From NCBI RefSeq assembly GCF_933775445.1, contig NC_065872.1, positions 12,214,001-12,278,000 of the forward strand: 64,000 nt of DNA. The letters are read 5' to 3'. Each line of letters starts with the position of its first letter. Position 1 is the first letter of the stretch. This document shows, one piece after another, positions 1 through 10,742 of the stretch. Under the pieces are notes generated by a model. The model was not told the origin of the DNA, made no database searches, and saw only the letters and a list, made by a program, of their open reading frames with translations. Made by a program: the position numbers and the translations under genes. The stretch comes from Argentina anserina. Its lineage: Eukaryota > Streptophyta > Magnoliopsida > Rosales > Rosaceae.

Positions 1-297
1 GTGCTATTGGGGCTCATGTAACCCAAAAGTGACAAATTTAAAAACCACGTGAATTGCACACGTTGATCATCATGCTAAGTGTAAGGTAAATAAAATTCTC
101 AAAGAGATCATCATGCACGTTGATCATGACGTGCTAAACAAGAAATGAAATTTTTTTATTGAATGCCAATTTTTAATACATCACACATGAATCTCTAATT
201 CCAAAATCAAAAGACTATTACAAAGTCAATGAAAATAACAATGGCGGTCGGCCATAACAATACTTGAAATCATAAAGCTAGAAGAAACTAAAATCGA

Positions 298-1344
298 CTA
301 ATCAAAGTCAGAAGTATCGATGGTAGTGGCCGGAGGCTTAGCCTTAGAAGCAAGGGGCTCGGGCTTCATGGAGATGTGGTGAGTCTCGATCTCAGGGTCC
401 TCATCCACATGATTCGATTCGGGTTGTAGAAACTTCTTGTAGGCAGAGTATGCCTTGATCATCTCTTTGCTAGCGCGACAATCGCAATTAAAGTGCTTGA
501 AGGAGCCACATTTGAAGCATGGAGACTTGCCATTACTAGAAATGGAGGAATGAAGAGGCACACGGCCTCCTTGAGGTTTGGGACGGGGATGACCTCCCCC
601 GGAGGGTGCGGCACCACCACCATCACGAGTCCAAGTATTGGACTTGGCCCAGACCGGCCTTGTTGCCTCCCACCACGAGAGTTGTTGTTTTGGTGCTAGT
701 ATGGAGCGTTCCTTGATTGACTCTTTTGCTTAGGAGCTTTCCCATAGTTAGATTGTGGCGTATAAATCTTTTTAGTGCCAACATGTCTATTGTTGTTGTT
801 GAGGAGGATCTCAGAATGCCTCCATTAAGTCGGCGAAAGACCGGATCTTCCCTTCCTCTACATGAGTGTGGTACGTATGAGCTTGAACCTCATAGTTGAT
901 TGGAAACGTGTCCAATGTCTTATTGAGAAGATCTAGGTCGGTCTTGATGACACCAATGATGCCAAGATCAGATTGCAGGCATATCATATCCTGATTGAAG
1001 TCATCCACTCTCTTATAGTCCAATAGACGGATGTTATCCCATCTAACGGTCAATTCAAGGAGAAGCTTATCATGAACGTTGTTGTACCGCAAGCGTAGTT
1101 TGTTCCATAATTCTTTAGGATCTTTTACGTTCAAGTATTGCCTCTCAAGAGTTGCATGGATGTGACATCTCATGAAGATGAGAGCTTGAGTCTTGGCCAT
1201 GGGTGAGAAATCAGCAGGAGGGTCGGAAAACATGCCTTTGATCCCTCGGCTCTCAAAAGCGAGTTCCATGTCGGAAACCCAACGGTGGTATTCCTTGCCT
1301 TCTAGATCAAGAAGGCTAAATTCTGGTCGAGATGACGATGACAT
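298..1344 (-). pseudogene. Broken Copia gag (UBN2/retrotran_gag_2 type)
   Basis: The N-terminal 177 codons (1344 down to 811) begin MSSSSRPEFSLLDLEGKEY and have the WVSDMELAFESRGIKG and LERQYLNVKDPKELWNKL blocks of the plant Copia UBN2/gag-like family. The frame stops after LMEAF. A second open stretch, 561 down to 298, has a CCHC zinc knuckle (CFKCGSFKHFNCDC). The 250 bp between them contain stops in the expected frames, so at least one nonsense or frameshift lesion separates the capsid-like and knuckle parts. Gag would package element RNA into cytoplasmic particles; this copy cannot make the full protein. Confidence 0.75.
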
Positions 1345-2078
1345 CTATAAAAACGAATACATAATCGATTAGATTCAAGTATAATAGGAATTAGAAGAGG
1401 TGACGTGCATGGTCACAAGAAAAATCGATGCAGACGGCGATACTCACGATCATACTCAAAACAGCGGTGCACTCAGGCGACCACACGAAAATCGATTGAC
1501 TTCCCTTTCAAAACAATCGTGACTCCCCCAGGACCGTCACACAAAAAACATCGACCAAGAGGGGAAACCCATCTCTCTTTAGTCTCATCGGCGTTATAAG
1601 AAAGGCCGGAATGAAGACAAGAAGAAGGCTAATAGCGCATGATATAATTTATCTATACGTTCAAAAGCGGGAACGTTAATGAAAAATTTACCTTTGAAGG
1701 TGTGGAGAAAACGGGGGTAGCTTCTCTTGAGTGAAGTCGTTGCTTGTGAAGTTCGTGTTTCTTACGTGAATATGCGCGGGAGGGGGGGGGGGAGCAATCT
1801 GGAATGCTTTGGTGCGGGGTCTTGCGGGGCATAAAGTTGATTTTGCGGAGCGAATACGGAGGAGACCCTACGAAGCTGCGGGGGGAAGGGGGGGGGGGGG
1901 AGAGGCTGCAGGGGGTTTGCAGGGAGGTCTGCAAGGACTGCAGGGGACAGCATGTGCGGCGGCCAGCAGCGGGGAGGAGCGGCAGGAGCTGTCCCCGACG
2001 AGGAGCGCCGACGGGAGAAAAATAAATTATAGGGCTCTAAAAGTTCAGGGTTTTAGGGCGAGGTGCGTGATAACGTGA

Positions 2079-2266
2079 TGCAAGATGAAATAACTGTATA
2101 TTTATTGAATGATATGTGAGCCTATATATAGACATTGAGATTATAAAACCACAATCCCGTATGATTCAGAGTCCTAATATATTACAGAGATTCTAATCTA
2201 TCTCCTAACAGGAAACCTATTAGGCTAAGTCACACACAAGAGTAGAATAATAATTCTCCCGAAACA
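2079..2266 (-). repeat. Copia LTR (5' LTR of the left-edge element)
   Basis: On the minus strand this reads TGTTTCGGGAGAATTATTATT and so on, ending CATCTTGCA, about 188 bp. It matches the solo LTR at 17114-17330 along much of its length, including a shared CTAATAGGTTTCCTGTTAG-type block and a CTATATAT TATA region. The right flank is TAATT. The partner LTR is not in the window. Confidence 0.7.
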
Positions 2267-2518
2267 TAATTAACAATTTACTTAAAAGTGTTCAACTAAT
2301 TTCAATCTGATAATATCATTGCAAAACATTTTAGTCCACCACTTCTTGTTTAAGACGAATTAAAAAAGAGAGTATTTGATTCCTACATGTTAATTTACAC
2401 ATAAATGACTACTCTTCTTTGGATTATTTTCGATTCCAGATAATAGGAATGGGAATGACTCAACCTTGTTTCATTCCTCCTCTCTGATCCATTCTCTCTC
2501 CAATTCCTTGTCCCTCAC

Positions 2519-4291
2519 ATGGCTGCTGCTTCAGTTCCACCGACTGCTGAGACCCAACTCATTCAGTCTCTGTTTGCAGTTGCACTCAAGGGTAATTGGA
2601 GCCCCCTCTTGAAACCCAAGCTTAGGTCTTGTCTCACTTCCTCCACCATCCGCCAGGTACTCCTCCACCTCTCACTCCATAACCACAGCCCTTCACTTTC
2701 CTTGTCTTTCTTCAAATGGGTGGAGTCGCTGCCCCATTACAAGCACTCCCTGCAGTGCTCTTGGACCATGGTTCACATTCTCACCAAACACAGGCACTTC
2801 CAAACCGCACACCAATTACTTGAGAAGATTGCCTTTAGGGATTTCTTGTCGTCCCCGTCGGTTTTGAATGCTTTGATTCCGACCCAACATGACCCCGATG
2901 TGAATTCCCATGTTTTGAGCTGGCTTGTGATAACTTATGCTAATTCTAAGATGACCCAAGATGCTATTCAGGTTTTGGAGCATATGAGGGTACATGGGTT
3001 TAAGCCACATTTGCATGCTTGCACTGTGTTGTTGAATTCGTTGGTTAAAGATAGGTTGATTAGTGTGGTTTGGAAGGTTTACAAGAAGATGATTAAGACC
3101 GGTGTTGTGCCGAATATTCATACTTACAATGTGTTGATTCATGCTTGTTGCAAGTCTGGGGATATAGAGAAAGCAGAAGGATTGGTGAGTGAGATGGAGT
3201 TGAGGTGTGTGTTTCCTGATCTTTTCACCTATAATACTTTGATATCGTTGTATACGAAAAGGGGTATGCATTATGAAGCTTTGTGTGTTCAAAATAGAAT
3301 GGAAATGGCAGGAGTTAGTCCTGATATGGTGACGTACAATTCTCTCATGTATGGATTTTGTAGAGAGGGAAGGATGACAGAAGCTGTGAAACTTTTCCGC
3401 GATATCAAAGGTTGTGTTCCTAATCATATAACTTATACTACAATGATTGATGGATATTGTAGACTGAATGACCTGGAAGAAGCTTTGAGATTGTGCGAGG
3501 TAATGAAGTCTAAGGGGTTGTATCCTGGAGTTGTTACTTATAATTCGATTCTCCGTAAGTTGTGTCAGGAAGGCAGGATGAGGGATGCGAATAAGCTTTT
3601 GAAAGAGATGAGTGAAAAGAATGTTGAGCCTGACAATGTTACATGTAACACCCTGATTAATGCTTATTGCAAAATAGGAGATATGATGTCTGCAGTGAAA
3701 GTGAAGAACAGAATGTTGGCATCTGGATTGAAGCTGGATGAGTTTACATACAAAGCACTTATTCATGGATTTTGTATGGTACTGGAAATGGACGGTGCTA
3801 AAGATCTTTTGTTTGACATGCTTGATGCAGGGTTTTGCCCAAGTTATTGCACATATACATGGATTATAGATGCTTACTGCGACCAAGGCAATGAAGAAGC
3901 AGTTACAAGATTACCAGATGAGTATGTTAGAAAAGGTATTCTTGTTGATGTCTCTCTGTACAGGGCATTAATCAGGAGGTTATGTAAACGAGAAAAGGTG
4001 GATTGTGCTGAAAAGGTTTACAGTCTTATGCAGGAGAAGGGAATATTAGCAGACAGTGTAGTGTTTACTAGTCTAACATATGCTTACCTGAAAGAGGGAA
4101 AGTCAAGTGTAGTTTCAGGGATGTTAGATGAAATGTTCAAGAGGAGGTTGATGGTAACACGCAAGATCTACAGGTCTTTCAATGCATCATATGCTGGTGA
4201 AAAAGATATCTTACGTCTCTTTTGGGATCATATGGTCGAGAGAGGCCTGATGTCAAAAAAGGTTATGATTACAGAAATGCAGCAGACATGA
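2519..4291 (+). CDS. P-class pentatricopeptide repeat protein
   Basis: A single-exon 590-aa ORF. About eleven tandem 35-residue PPR motifs run from roughly residue 150 to 560, recognisable by recurrent TYNVLIHACCKSGDIEKAE-like units (TYNTLISLYTKRGMHYEA, TYTTMIDGYCRLNDLEEA, TYKALIHGFCMVLEMDGA). No E, DYW or SMR domain follows, so it is P-class. Such proteins bind organellar RNA sequence-specifically and act in stability, splicing or translation; most go to mitochondria or plastids. The N-terminus is hydrophobic and serine-rich with few acidic residues (MAAASVPPTAETQLIQSLF), compatible with an organellar transit peptide. It resembles Arabidopsis At5g38730 by recall. The first ATG sits just after CCCTCAC and the 4314-4849 ORFs downstream look like noise or 3' UTR. 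Confidence 0.93.
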   Translation: MAAASVPPTAETQLIQSLFAVALKGNWSPLLKPKLRSCLTSSTIRQVLLHLSLHNHSPSLSLSFFKWVESLPHYKHSLQCSWTMVHILTKHRHFQTAHQLLEKIAFRDFLSSPSVLNALIPTQHDPDVNSHVLSWLVITYANSKMTQDAIQVLEHMRVHGFKPHLHACTVLLNSLVKDRLISVVWKVYKKMIKTGVVPNIHTYNVLIHACCKSGDIEKAEGLVSEMELRCVFPDLFTYNTLISLYTKRGMHYEALCVQNRMEMAGVSPDMVTYNSLMYGFCREGRMTEAVKLFRDIKGCVPNHITYTTMIDGYCRLNDLEEALRLCEVMKSKGLYPGVVTYNSILRKLCQEGRMRDANKLLKEMSEKNVEPDNVTCNTLINAYCKIGDMMSAVKVKNRMLASGLKLDEFTYKALIHGFCMVLEMDGAKDLLFDMLDAGFCPSYCTYTWIIDAYCDQGNEEAVTRLPDEYVRKGILVDVSLYRALIRRLCKREKVDCAEKVYSLMQEKGILADSVVFTSLTYAYLKEGKSSVVSGMLDEMFKRRLMVTRKIYRSFNASYAGEKDILRLFWDHMVERGLMSKKVMITEMQQT

Positions 4292-5296
4292 ATCAACATG
4301 AAAGATACACTGGGTGTCTGATAGTCGACTCGATCTTTCATACCACAGGGATTTGATATGCAAACTTCCTGTGAATCCACATGTCTTGAAATGTGTTAGA
4401 GGCTGTTATAACTCTAGGTACTCGAAGTTATACACAATTGTGAAAAGGTTAAGAGACAAATTTAGTTGCTTCTCCCACTCAATTTGGTATCAAGTCTACC
4501 ATTTTACCCCCTCTTAATGCTCTAGACTCGTATAACAACCAAGAAAGCTTATGGTGTGGGTGGAACTGCAAACAGGTACAATCTTGTAATACCTGATATG
4601 GACAAGCCAACTTCAAGGAGGTGCCGATTGTACTCATATTTTACCACTGAAATCAACTATCAAGAAGCATCACAGCCACGGTGTGCTAAGGATTGGCTGT
4701 CTAAGTTACCCTGCAGCTATGGTCTCTACTTGTTGAAGATGTGCTCCCCACCATGTGCGTGGCAATTGCAATTTAGTGTGTATCAGCTTCAGCGTGGTCT
4801 GAACAGAAATGTAAGCGGAATGGATTCTACAAGATTGTATAACATTTAGAAGATAATGACTGAATTGGTGATGGGTTGGAGGATGCTGAAATCTTGATTG
4901 ACCAAGCAGTGTCAGACTCCATCATGTTGTAAATGACAGGTAAATTAGTATTTTTGTTTTGGCATATGTGAATCTCAAGAGATTATATATCAGTATTTAT
5001 TGATATATTTCACATCTTTGATAAATCAGTAATTGATATCTGTTTGATTTGTAATTTTGTATTGTTCTAGAAAAAGAGTAGATAAAACAACTAGGATAGT
5101 TCTTGATGGAACAATTTCATTAGTTTATATTCTCAAAACCCATATGGATTATCTCTCATCCTCTGGTTCATATATAGTTATATACAGTTACAATGACAAT
5201 TTCATCACTGTCCACATTGTAACATTTCATTCCTAGAAGAGAAGTGGTCAACAAAAATGTTCTCAACGACTTGACTTGGTGTCTTCATGCTTGAGC
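4292..5296. other. Intergenic region between PPR and C2 genes
   Basis: It holds the 3' flanks of two convergent genes. Short ORFs at 4314-4517 and 4556-4849 have no recognisable domain and no repeat or transposon signature. I see nothing else that can be supported. Confidence 0.5.
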
Positions 5297-5884
5297 CTAA
5301 AGAGCCTCTAGCAAAACTGCTAGTGCAAAGATTTCGTAATCAGAACAGGTGCAACCATAACCATGGCCATCTTCGCAACCACACTCATCCCACTTTTTCG
5401 TCCTTCTCTGCCTCCTTTTCTCTATCGCTACTTCTGCCTGGACTGCAACTTTAATCGATACCTGTATTTTAGGTGGTTTGACGCCTTCAAGAGCACGGCC
5501 ACCAGTAGTCATCGTGATCCACTTGTCCAATTCCATGTTTGGTGACTCAAGCACTTCCTTCCATGGAACCTCTGCCCTGCCCAGAAGTTGTGAACCCCCA
5601 ATTCTTCCAAAAACAGGCACCGTGCTCCTCCACCGAAGCTCAAAAACCACAGTGTCTTGCACAAACCTGTCGCTTGCATTACACTCCAAGGAAATGGACT
5701 CGTTCCAGATGTGGTCAGACTTTGCGGAGATTTCTCGAGTGTTGAGCCTGATTCTTTTGCTGTCCCCTGCCGAAAGGTAGTATCTTACAAACAGGTTCCC
5801 CGTGTTCTTGAGGAACTCTATGTTTTTGGCTTGTATGATTCTTAGCTCACAGCTAAGAGAAGAAAGCTCTAGTGAAATGCCCAT
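5297..5884 (-). CDS. Plant C2-domain protein (putative)
   Basis: A single-exon 195-aa ORF. Residues about 9-135 have the layout of a plant type-II C2 domain: CELRIIQAKNIEF at the start, then GNLFVRYYLSAGD, HIWNESISLECN and LLGRAEVPWKEVLE. Such domains bind phospholipids, often with calcium, and take soluble proteins to membranes. The acidic calcium-loop residues are only partly present, so calcium dependence is uncertain. The C-terminus is unusual: a basic stretch (EKRRQRRTKKWDEC) followed by a short Cys/Gly-rich tail (CGCEDGHGYGCTC), which might be a palmitoylation or metal site. A TATA box lies 77-87 bp upstream of the ATG. No introns or transmembrane segment are seen. Confidence 0.85.
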   Translation of the reverse strand: MGISLELSSLSCELRIIQAKNIEFLKNTGNLFVRYYLSAGDSKRIRLNTREISAKSDHIWNESISLECNASDRFVQDTVVFELRWRSTVPVFGRIGGSQLLGRAEVPWKEVLESPNMELDKWITMTTGGRALEGVKPPKIQVSIKVAVQAEVAIEKRRQRRTKKWDECGCEDGHGYGCTCSDYEIFALAVLLEAL

Positions 5885-5960
5885 TTTGTGTGTTTGAGGG
5901 AATTTGGAGATGTAAATTGAGAGGATGATTGATTATGTGTTGAAGACAAGTAATGTGGCT

Positions 5961-5970
5961 CTTATATAGT
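5961..5970 (-). promoter_or_regulatory. TATA box of the C2 gene
   Basis: The minus strand reads ACTATATAAG about 80 bp upstream of the start codon at 5884, a normal distance for a plant core promoter. Confidence 0.55.
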
Positions 5971-7016
5971 GTCTGGGACATTGGAGGGGAAGCTGGCAAT
6001 ACTTTTAGAGGAAGCTGCAATTATCACTAAGAAAGATTTGAGATCTTGATATTATACTGTAATATGCTTCATATTGGGCATTATTAAGGAACCATGAGAG
6101 GTTGAGTGGAAGATCATGATCTCTTATTATATATAAGCTCCTTTAGATGCTTGAAGAGCTGGATTTCAAAAACGACCCTGCTTGAAACTTGCAAGTAGCA
6201 ACACTTTGAACTCATTGCTTTTTGACCCAGCATGGAGTGTGACACTTAGGTGTTAATATGATATGTATGAAAGCTATTTTCAAAAAAATGATATGTATGA
6301 AAGTGGAATTTATGCATATATGTGGACTGTGGTTTGTGCTTCCACCCACAGATCCTTTGACTTCAGAATCTAAACCTTGTGGCCTTGTATTGTTGGAGCT
6401 GTGGGTGGTCTGGTATTGTTGGAGTTGTGCCTCCATGGAAATTAAAGAATTCCAAAAATAGGACCTTTTAGATTCTATGAGATACACCAATTTTATTACT
6501 GTACTCTGGGTGATTCAATGATTTCAGGTTAGTTTAGAATTCTTTTGAAACAAAATTGCACGTATATACACTCAAAATAACCAAGTGAGGATTATATCGA
6601 TGTTATATGATATGATTAATAGGTTAATAGTATGTTGTCCCAACTATAATGTACAACAATTGGTATCCGAGCTCAAAATTTCAGTCCAGACATGTCTGAT
6701 GGTGGGTCATTCACATTTTATGCTCGTCAGCTTAGACCATGAGCTCCGGGAAGTGTGTCATTTGGATGTTGTAGTGAGATAGCTTAGCTGCCCTAAAAGT
6801 TCTCTGAATCTCTCGAGCTCCGGTGCAGTAGTTCTATCAGTTGTTAACCAATTTCATTGCTACGCATGGTCAGCGTGGATGTTTAGTCTTGGCTGCAGAT
6901 GGCGAGAACATCAATGGTACAAAATCTCTATTATGTTATGGTAGAGGAAATTCCAAGATAAGAACGGCCTCAATTATAAACTCAAGTACAACTGTGCATA
7001 TGACAGAGTAGCTTAA
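5971..7016. other. Intergenic region upstream of the C2 gene
   Basis: It contains the upstream promoter region of the C2 gene and a short insertion scar (6258-6303). No gene is recognised; the short ORFs at 6212-6782 have no domain. Confidence 0.5.
6258..6303 (+). repeat. 16-bp direct repeat flanking a 14-bp A-rich insert
   Basis: ATGATATGTATGAAAG occurs at 6258-6273 and again, identical, at 6288-6303. Between them is CTATTTTCAAAAAA. This has the form of a target-site duplication around a tiny A-tailed insertion. Confidence 0.6.
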
Positions 7017-7367
7017 TGACACGGACATAGCCATTCGGCTGCCACACTTGGTCCATGCGGCGCTTCATCCCTATGGAGCCAGCCTTATCTAACGGGGCAA
7101 TGCACTGATTTCGTCCTGCCTTGGGCTCATCAGGGGATTAGCTCCAGACCCTAACATGTGTGTAGGGCGGCCAACTCCTTTCTTCGATGTTAAGTCCCCG
7201 AATAGCGACAAACTCCCCAAACTTAACCGGGTCGGCCTGCCTGAACCACTCGGAAGGAGCATCCATATATCTCCCACACTTGTTATCTTGGAGCAATCAC
7301 ACATATGCCTGATGTTCATTTAACTAGCGACGTCCATAATTGACACTTCCGAAAACGTGACGTGACA
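7017..7367 (-). repeat. TRIM 3' LTR
   Basis: It is the copy next to the purine tract and therefore the 3' LTR of the minus-strand element. It differs from the partner at scattered substitutions and small indels. Confidence 0.85.
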
Positions 7368-7379
7368 TCCACCCCCACC
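7368..7379 (-). other. TRIM polypurine tract
   Basis: The minus strand reads GGTGGGGGTGGA directly before the 3' LTR, the expected plus-strand priming site. Confidence 0.7.
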
Positions 7380-7634
7380 AAACTTGGTGTACGTCCTCGT
7401 ACACGACATCCTCACTTGCGGCCCGCGTATCCCTTGTACGCCTGCGATGCCTGAGCGACGAAAAGGAGTTCCCAAAGATCGTCTAACTATGCTTCGCGCC
7501 GGATCTCTCGTCCTGGACTTTGTCATGGATCCTCTCGTTCGGTTCTCCTCGACTCCCCCGCGGAGCCCCCGTATCTTGGGGACACGGCGACACGTGTGAG
7601 CGCTAGGCGACACAACGACAACGATGTCGAGGCG

Positions 7635-7646
7635 GCTCTGATACCA
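7635..7646 (-). other. TRIM primer-binding site (initiator tRNA-Met)
   Basis: The minus strand reads TGGTATCAGAGC, complementary to the 3' end of initiator tRNA-Met, two bases inside the 5' LTR. Confidence 0.9.
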
Positions 7647-7648
7647 CT

Positions 7649-7997
7649 TGTCACGGACCTAGTCATTCGGTTGCCACACTTGGTCCATGCGGCGCTCCAT
7701 CCCCATGGAGCCAGCCTTATCCAATGGGGAAATGCACTGGTTTCGCCCTGCCTTGGGCTCATCAGGGGATCGGCTCCAGACCCTAACCTATGTATAGAGC
7801 GTCCAACTCCTTTCTTCGACGTTAAGTCCCCGACTAGCGACAAGCTCCCAAAACTTAATCGGGTCGGCCTGCCTGAACCCCTCGGAAGGAGCAGCCATAT
7901 ATCTCCCACACGTTATTTTGGAGCAATCCCACATATGCCTGATGTTCATTTAACCCGCAACGCCCACGATTGACACTCCCGAAAATGGGACGTGACA
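7649..7997 (-). repeat. TRIM 5' LTR
   Basis: It starts TGTCACG and ends CGTGACA on the plus strand, an inverted terminal pair. It is adjacent to the primer-binding site. Confidence 0.85.
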
Positions 7998-8554
7998 TTA
8001 AGCTGGTTTAAAGTTATTATTTAAGTCATATGTATCTCCCATCCTAGTCTTGTATCATTGCTTTTGAACTTCTTGAACGTATCTGATCACATCATCTTAG
8101 GTCAAAAAACCAAGATTGCATTAGATTATGCAGTTTTGCCAACAACCTTGGATTTGGCAGAGAAATGGAAACTGATAATCTATACTGCTTACAGCTAGAA
8201 AAATATTTAGCACCCTAAGATATACATTAAGTGGCCAACTGGGCAAATAAAACCTGTGCGTCATGTAGTATCATACTGAGTGCAAGAAATGACTTTACTA
8301 TGCAAAAGGCTTCGTGAAGAAATTAAACTATATCCCTTCGAGTATCCTTAGCAGGATCACTATTTTACTTCATTATAAAAGATAATTGGTCTGCATAAAG
8401 GAGATGTTGAGTTCTTTAGCTTTTGTATTTGTATAATGGGAAGGTTGATCAACCAGTCAGAGGTAGATTATGCTTCATACATAAGATATTGTTATGGTTC
8501 TTATCATCCTTTGTATTATCTTCAAATGAGAGAGGAATTAACTTAATCGTGTTA
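7998..8554. other. Non-coding gap between TRIM and LINE fragment
   Basis: AT-rich DNA with no recognisable gene or repeat. The open frame starting at 8423 only becomes LINE-like near 8555. Confidence 0.45.
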
Positions 8555-9193
8555 CTTAAAGGTTGGCAAGGGAAGAATCTGACTGGAGCAGGCAAGGATA
8601 TTCTTATCCGTGTGGTTACCCAAACCCTTCCATCCTACTCCATGAGCTGCTTCCTTCTACTGAAAACGTTTTGTAATACTCTTCATCAGATGTGTGCTCG
8701 GTTTTGGTGGGGAAGTATAGATAATAATAAAAAGATTTACTGGATGTCTTGGGAGAAGTTGTGCATACCAAAAGAGAAGGGGTGTATGGGTTTTCATGAT
8801 CTGCATGCTCATAATCTTGCTTTGCTAGCTAGGCAGGGGTCGAGACTAATCGAACATCCTAGTTCTCTTGTTGGGCGTTTGTTCAAGGCCCGGTATTTCC
8901 CTGATTGTGATATTTGGTCGGGTTCAGTTCCTATGACACCCTCAACCGACCTGTTGAAATGCATCTATGAGGCTAGAGATATCTTGGTTAATGGAACTCG
9001 GTGGCAGATTGGGAATGGTGAATCAGTTATGGCATGGACAGACCCTTCGATCCCTAAACCTCGTGACTTTAGGAGTTCTCTGAGCAGAAGTACTCGTTTA
9101 TCTAAGGTTAGTGACTTTATTACTTATTCAAAGGCGCTTGCGATCGTCCTTTAGCTGAGGAATACTTTGATAAGTTGATGTGGTTGAATCTTA
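8555..9193 (+). pseudogene. LINE reverse transcriptase C-terminal fragment, left half
   Basis: The frame carries blocks typical of the region after the RT domain in plant non-LTR elements: KGWQGKNLTGAGKDILI, QTLPSYSMSCFLL, FWWG, GCMGFHDLHAHNLALLARQ. Upstream RT catalytic motifs are absent, so it is 5'-truncated. A frameshift near 9125 moves the reading frame. The frame then runs without a stop to 9193, where a Harbinger transposon begins. It continues in the same frame at 14148 beyond that element. Confidence 0.85.
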
Positions 9194-9225
9194 GGGGGTG
9201 TATTCAATTAAGATTCTATGAGATT
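9194..9225 (+). repeat. Harbinger left terminal inverted repeat
   Basis: It pairs with the complement of 14113-14144, with about four mismatches in 32 bp. Confidence 0.85.
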
Positions 9226-10204
9226 TTTTTTGTATTTTAAAAGTCTATAGGTATTCAATTCAAATTTTAAAAAGTCCTTAAAAATCTGTTGGTATTCAAT
9301 TAGGATTTAAAAATATCCATCAAATTCCCATGATATTCAAAAGTTAGTAGACTTTCAAAGACTCTATTATCTCATCGATTTTGTGGGATTGTTTAGTGCT
9401 TACTATAAATACCAAAACCCTAAAGAAATCTTGCCACACCACAAGAGATTTTGACGTATTCTATTTCTTCACTTTGAAGATGAAACGTTAACATCAAGAG
9501 GAGAAGATGAACTGACCTTGACAAACTGTGACCTCAACGTTTCTCCTTTCTCTGATAACCAATTGGTACTTGCTCTTTCTCATTATATCATCATTTTTGT
9601 TATCTAGCTCATTTCATATTTATTGATTATGAGAATTGTGAATCTTTTACTTTATTTCTTATGTTGGAATAGATAATTTTTGTTTGTAATAGGACAAAAT
9701 TTTGATCTTTTGCTCGTGAGAGAACTATTACATGATCATATATATATATATATATAATTGCATTATATCTTCTTTCGACTTCTTCCGGATTGAAAAGCCA
9801 TAAAGCAATATAGCTCATAGCGATTAAAATGGTTATATATATAAGGTAGAAGATGATGATCATCATATCAAGTCATTTACTTTGACTTGGTAATGATTAT
9901 GATTCAAGTTTTGTGGGGAAAAAAGTCTTATCTTTGTAATCAAATGTATTTTTTTTTCATGAATTTGGAGGAGCCGTGGGGTACAAAGAGACTTTTTTAT
10001 TTTCACCAATTTACTTACCCTAGTTCTGGGACATATGCCTTGCTCATTTACCCTAACCTGCATGAAGTCAATCTTGATAAACAAGAATTTCATCCCCTTT
10101 TTGCTTCTCATGTAATTTTTCCAAAGGAGTTTTCAATTAGGTTTGACATATATTAGATCGGCGTGCTCAGACAAAGAGAGCATACTCCAATATAACTTGT
10201 GTTC

Positions 10205-10207
<3 letters not shown>

Positions 10208-10265
<58 letters not shown>
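10208..10265. repeat. (TA)n microsatellite inside the Harbinger element
   Basis: An uninterrupted TA run of about 58 bp, in the region upstream of ORF1. Confidence 0.95.
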
Positions 10266-10270
<5 letters not shown>

Positions 10271-10742
10271 CTACGTGTATCAATGCTTGTTATTGTCTCA
10301 AGCTATGATTTTTTGGCTACACATGGTATGTAAGGGTATTGTTTCACTCTTTAATAAAATGTTCACAAGCTCTATCTTATTTATACATTGCACACAACAT
10401 CACATGCATCAAGACCTCTCTGTATTTAAGAAAAAAAAAACTAAAAAAAAAACACATCAAGATCTCTCTACCACATGGTCTGTATAATCTTTGAATTATC
10501 ATGTTAAATGGTTTTTGGTGTTTTTGGTCTGTATAATCTTTGTTTGATGTTTGATCATGGTCACTCTTTGTTTGGTGTTTGATCATGGTATCATAATCTT
10601 CTCCTCTATAATATTTGGTCTCTTAAGTATAAAAACAAAGACATGCTTGGTTTTTTTTTATATAAGTTGTTTTGAGCATGAATACTTTGTAGTATATATA
10701 AACTAATAAAAATTTTACTGTATATAAACTAGTCATATTACC

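Larger units (their letters stand above)
1..2266 (-). mobile_element. Degraded Copia-type LTR retrotransposon, 5' part, running off the left edge
   Basis: A minus-strand element is read as LTR (2079-2266), leader (1345-2078), gag (811-1344) and a gag zinc knuckle (298-561). No protease, integrase or reverse transcriptase is seen in 1-297, so pol is either outside the window or lost. Just inside the LTR the minus strand reads ATCACGTTATCACGCAC, a leader sequence I associate with plant Copia elements. The leader is strikingly G-rich on the plus strand, with runs of 12-13 G near 1781-1792 and 1887-1899. The LTR belongs to the same family as the solo LTR at 17114-17330. Confidence is good for the class and low for the left boundary. 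Confidence 0.75.
7017..7997 (-). mobile_element. Complete TRIM (terminal-repeat retrotransposon in miniature)
   Basis: Two direct repeats of 351 and 349 bp (7017-7367 and 7649-7997) flank a 281-bp non-coding interior. The LTRs start TGTCACG/TGACACG and end CGTGACA. On the minus strand a primer-binding site for initiator tRNA-Met (TGGTATCAGAGC) lies two bases inside the 5' LTR, and a purine tract (GGTGGGGGTGGA) abuts the 3' LTR. TTAA flanks both ends (7013-7016 and 7998-8001). There is no coding capacity, so it must borrow proteins from an autonomous relative. No 5S rRNA box was noticed, so it does not look like Cassandra. The short ORFs here are chance. Confidence 0.9.

Noticed and set aside
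2816..3886. 356-aa minus-strand ORF
   Set aside because: It lies wholly antisense to the PPR gene and shows only a His/Ile-rich shadow of the repeats.
4314..4849. Two short plus-strand ORFs downstream of the PPR gene
   Set aside because: No domain, unusual composition, no promoter evidence; more likely 3' flank.
7089..7973. Several ORFs up to 128 aa on both strands
   Set aside because: They lie inside the TRIM LTRs and interior and are non-coding by-products.
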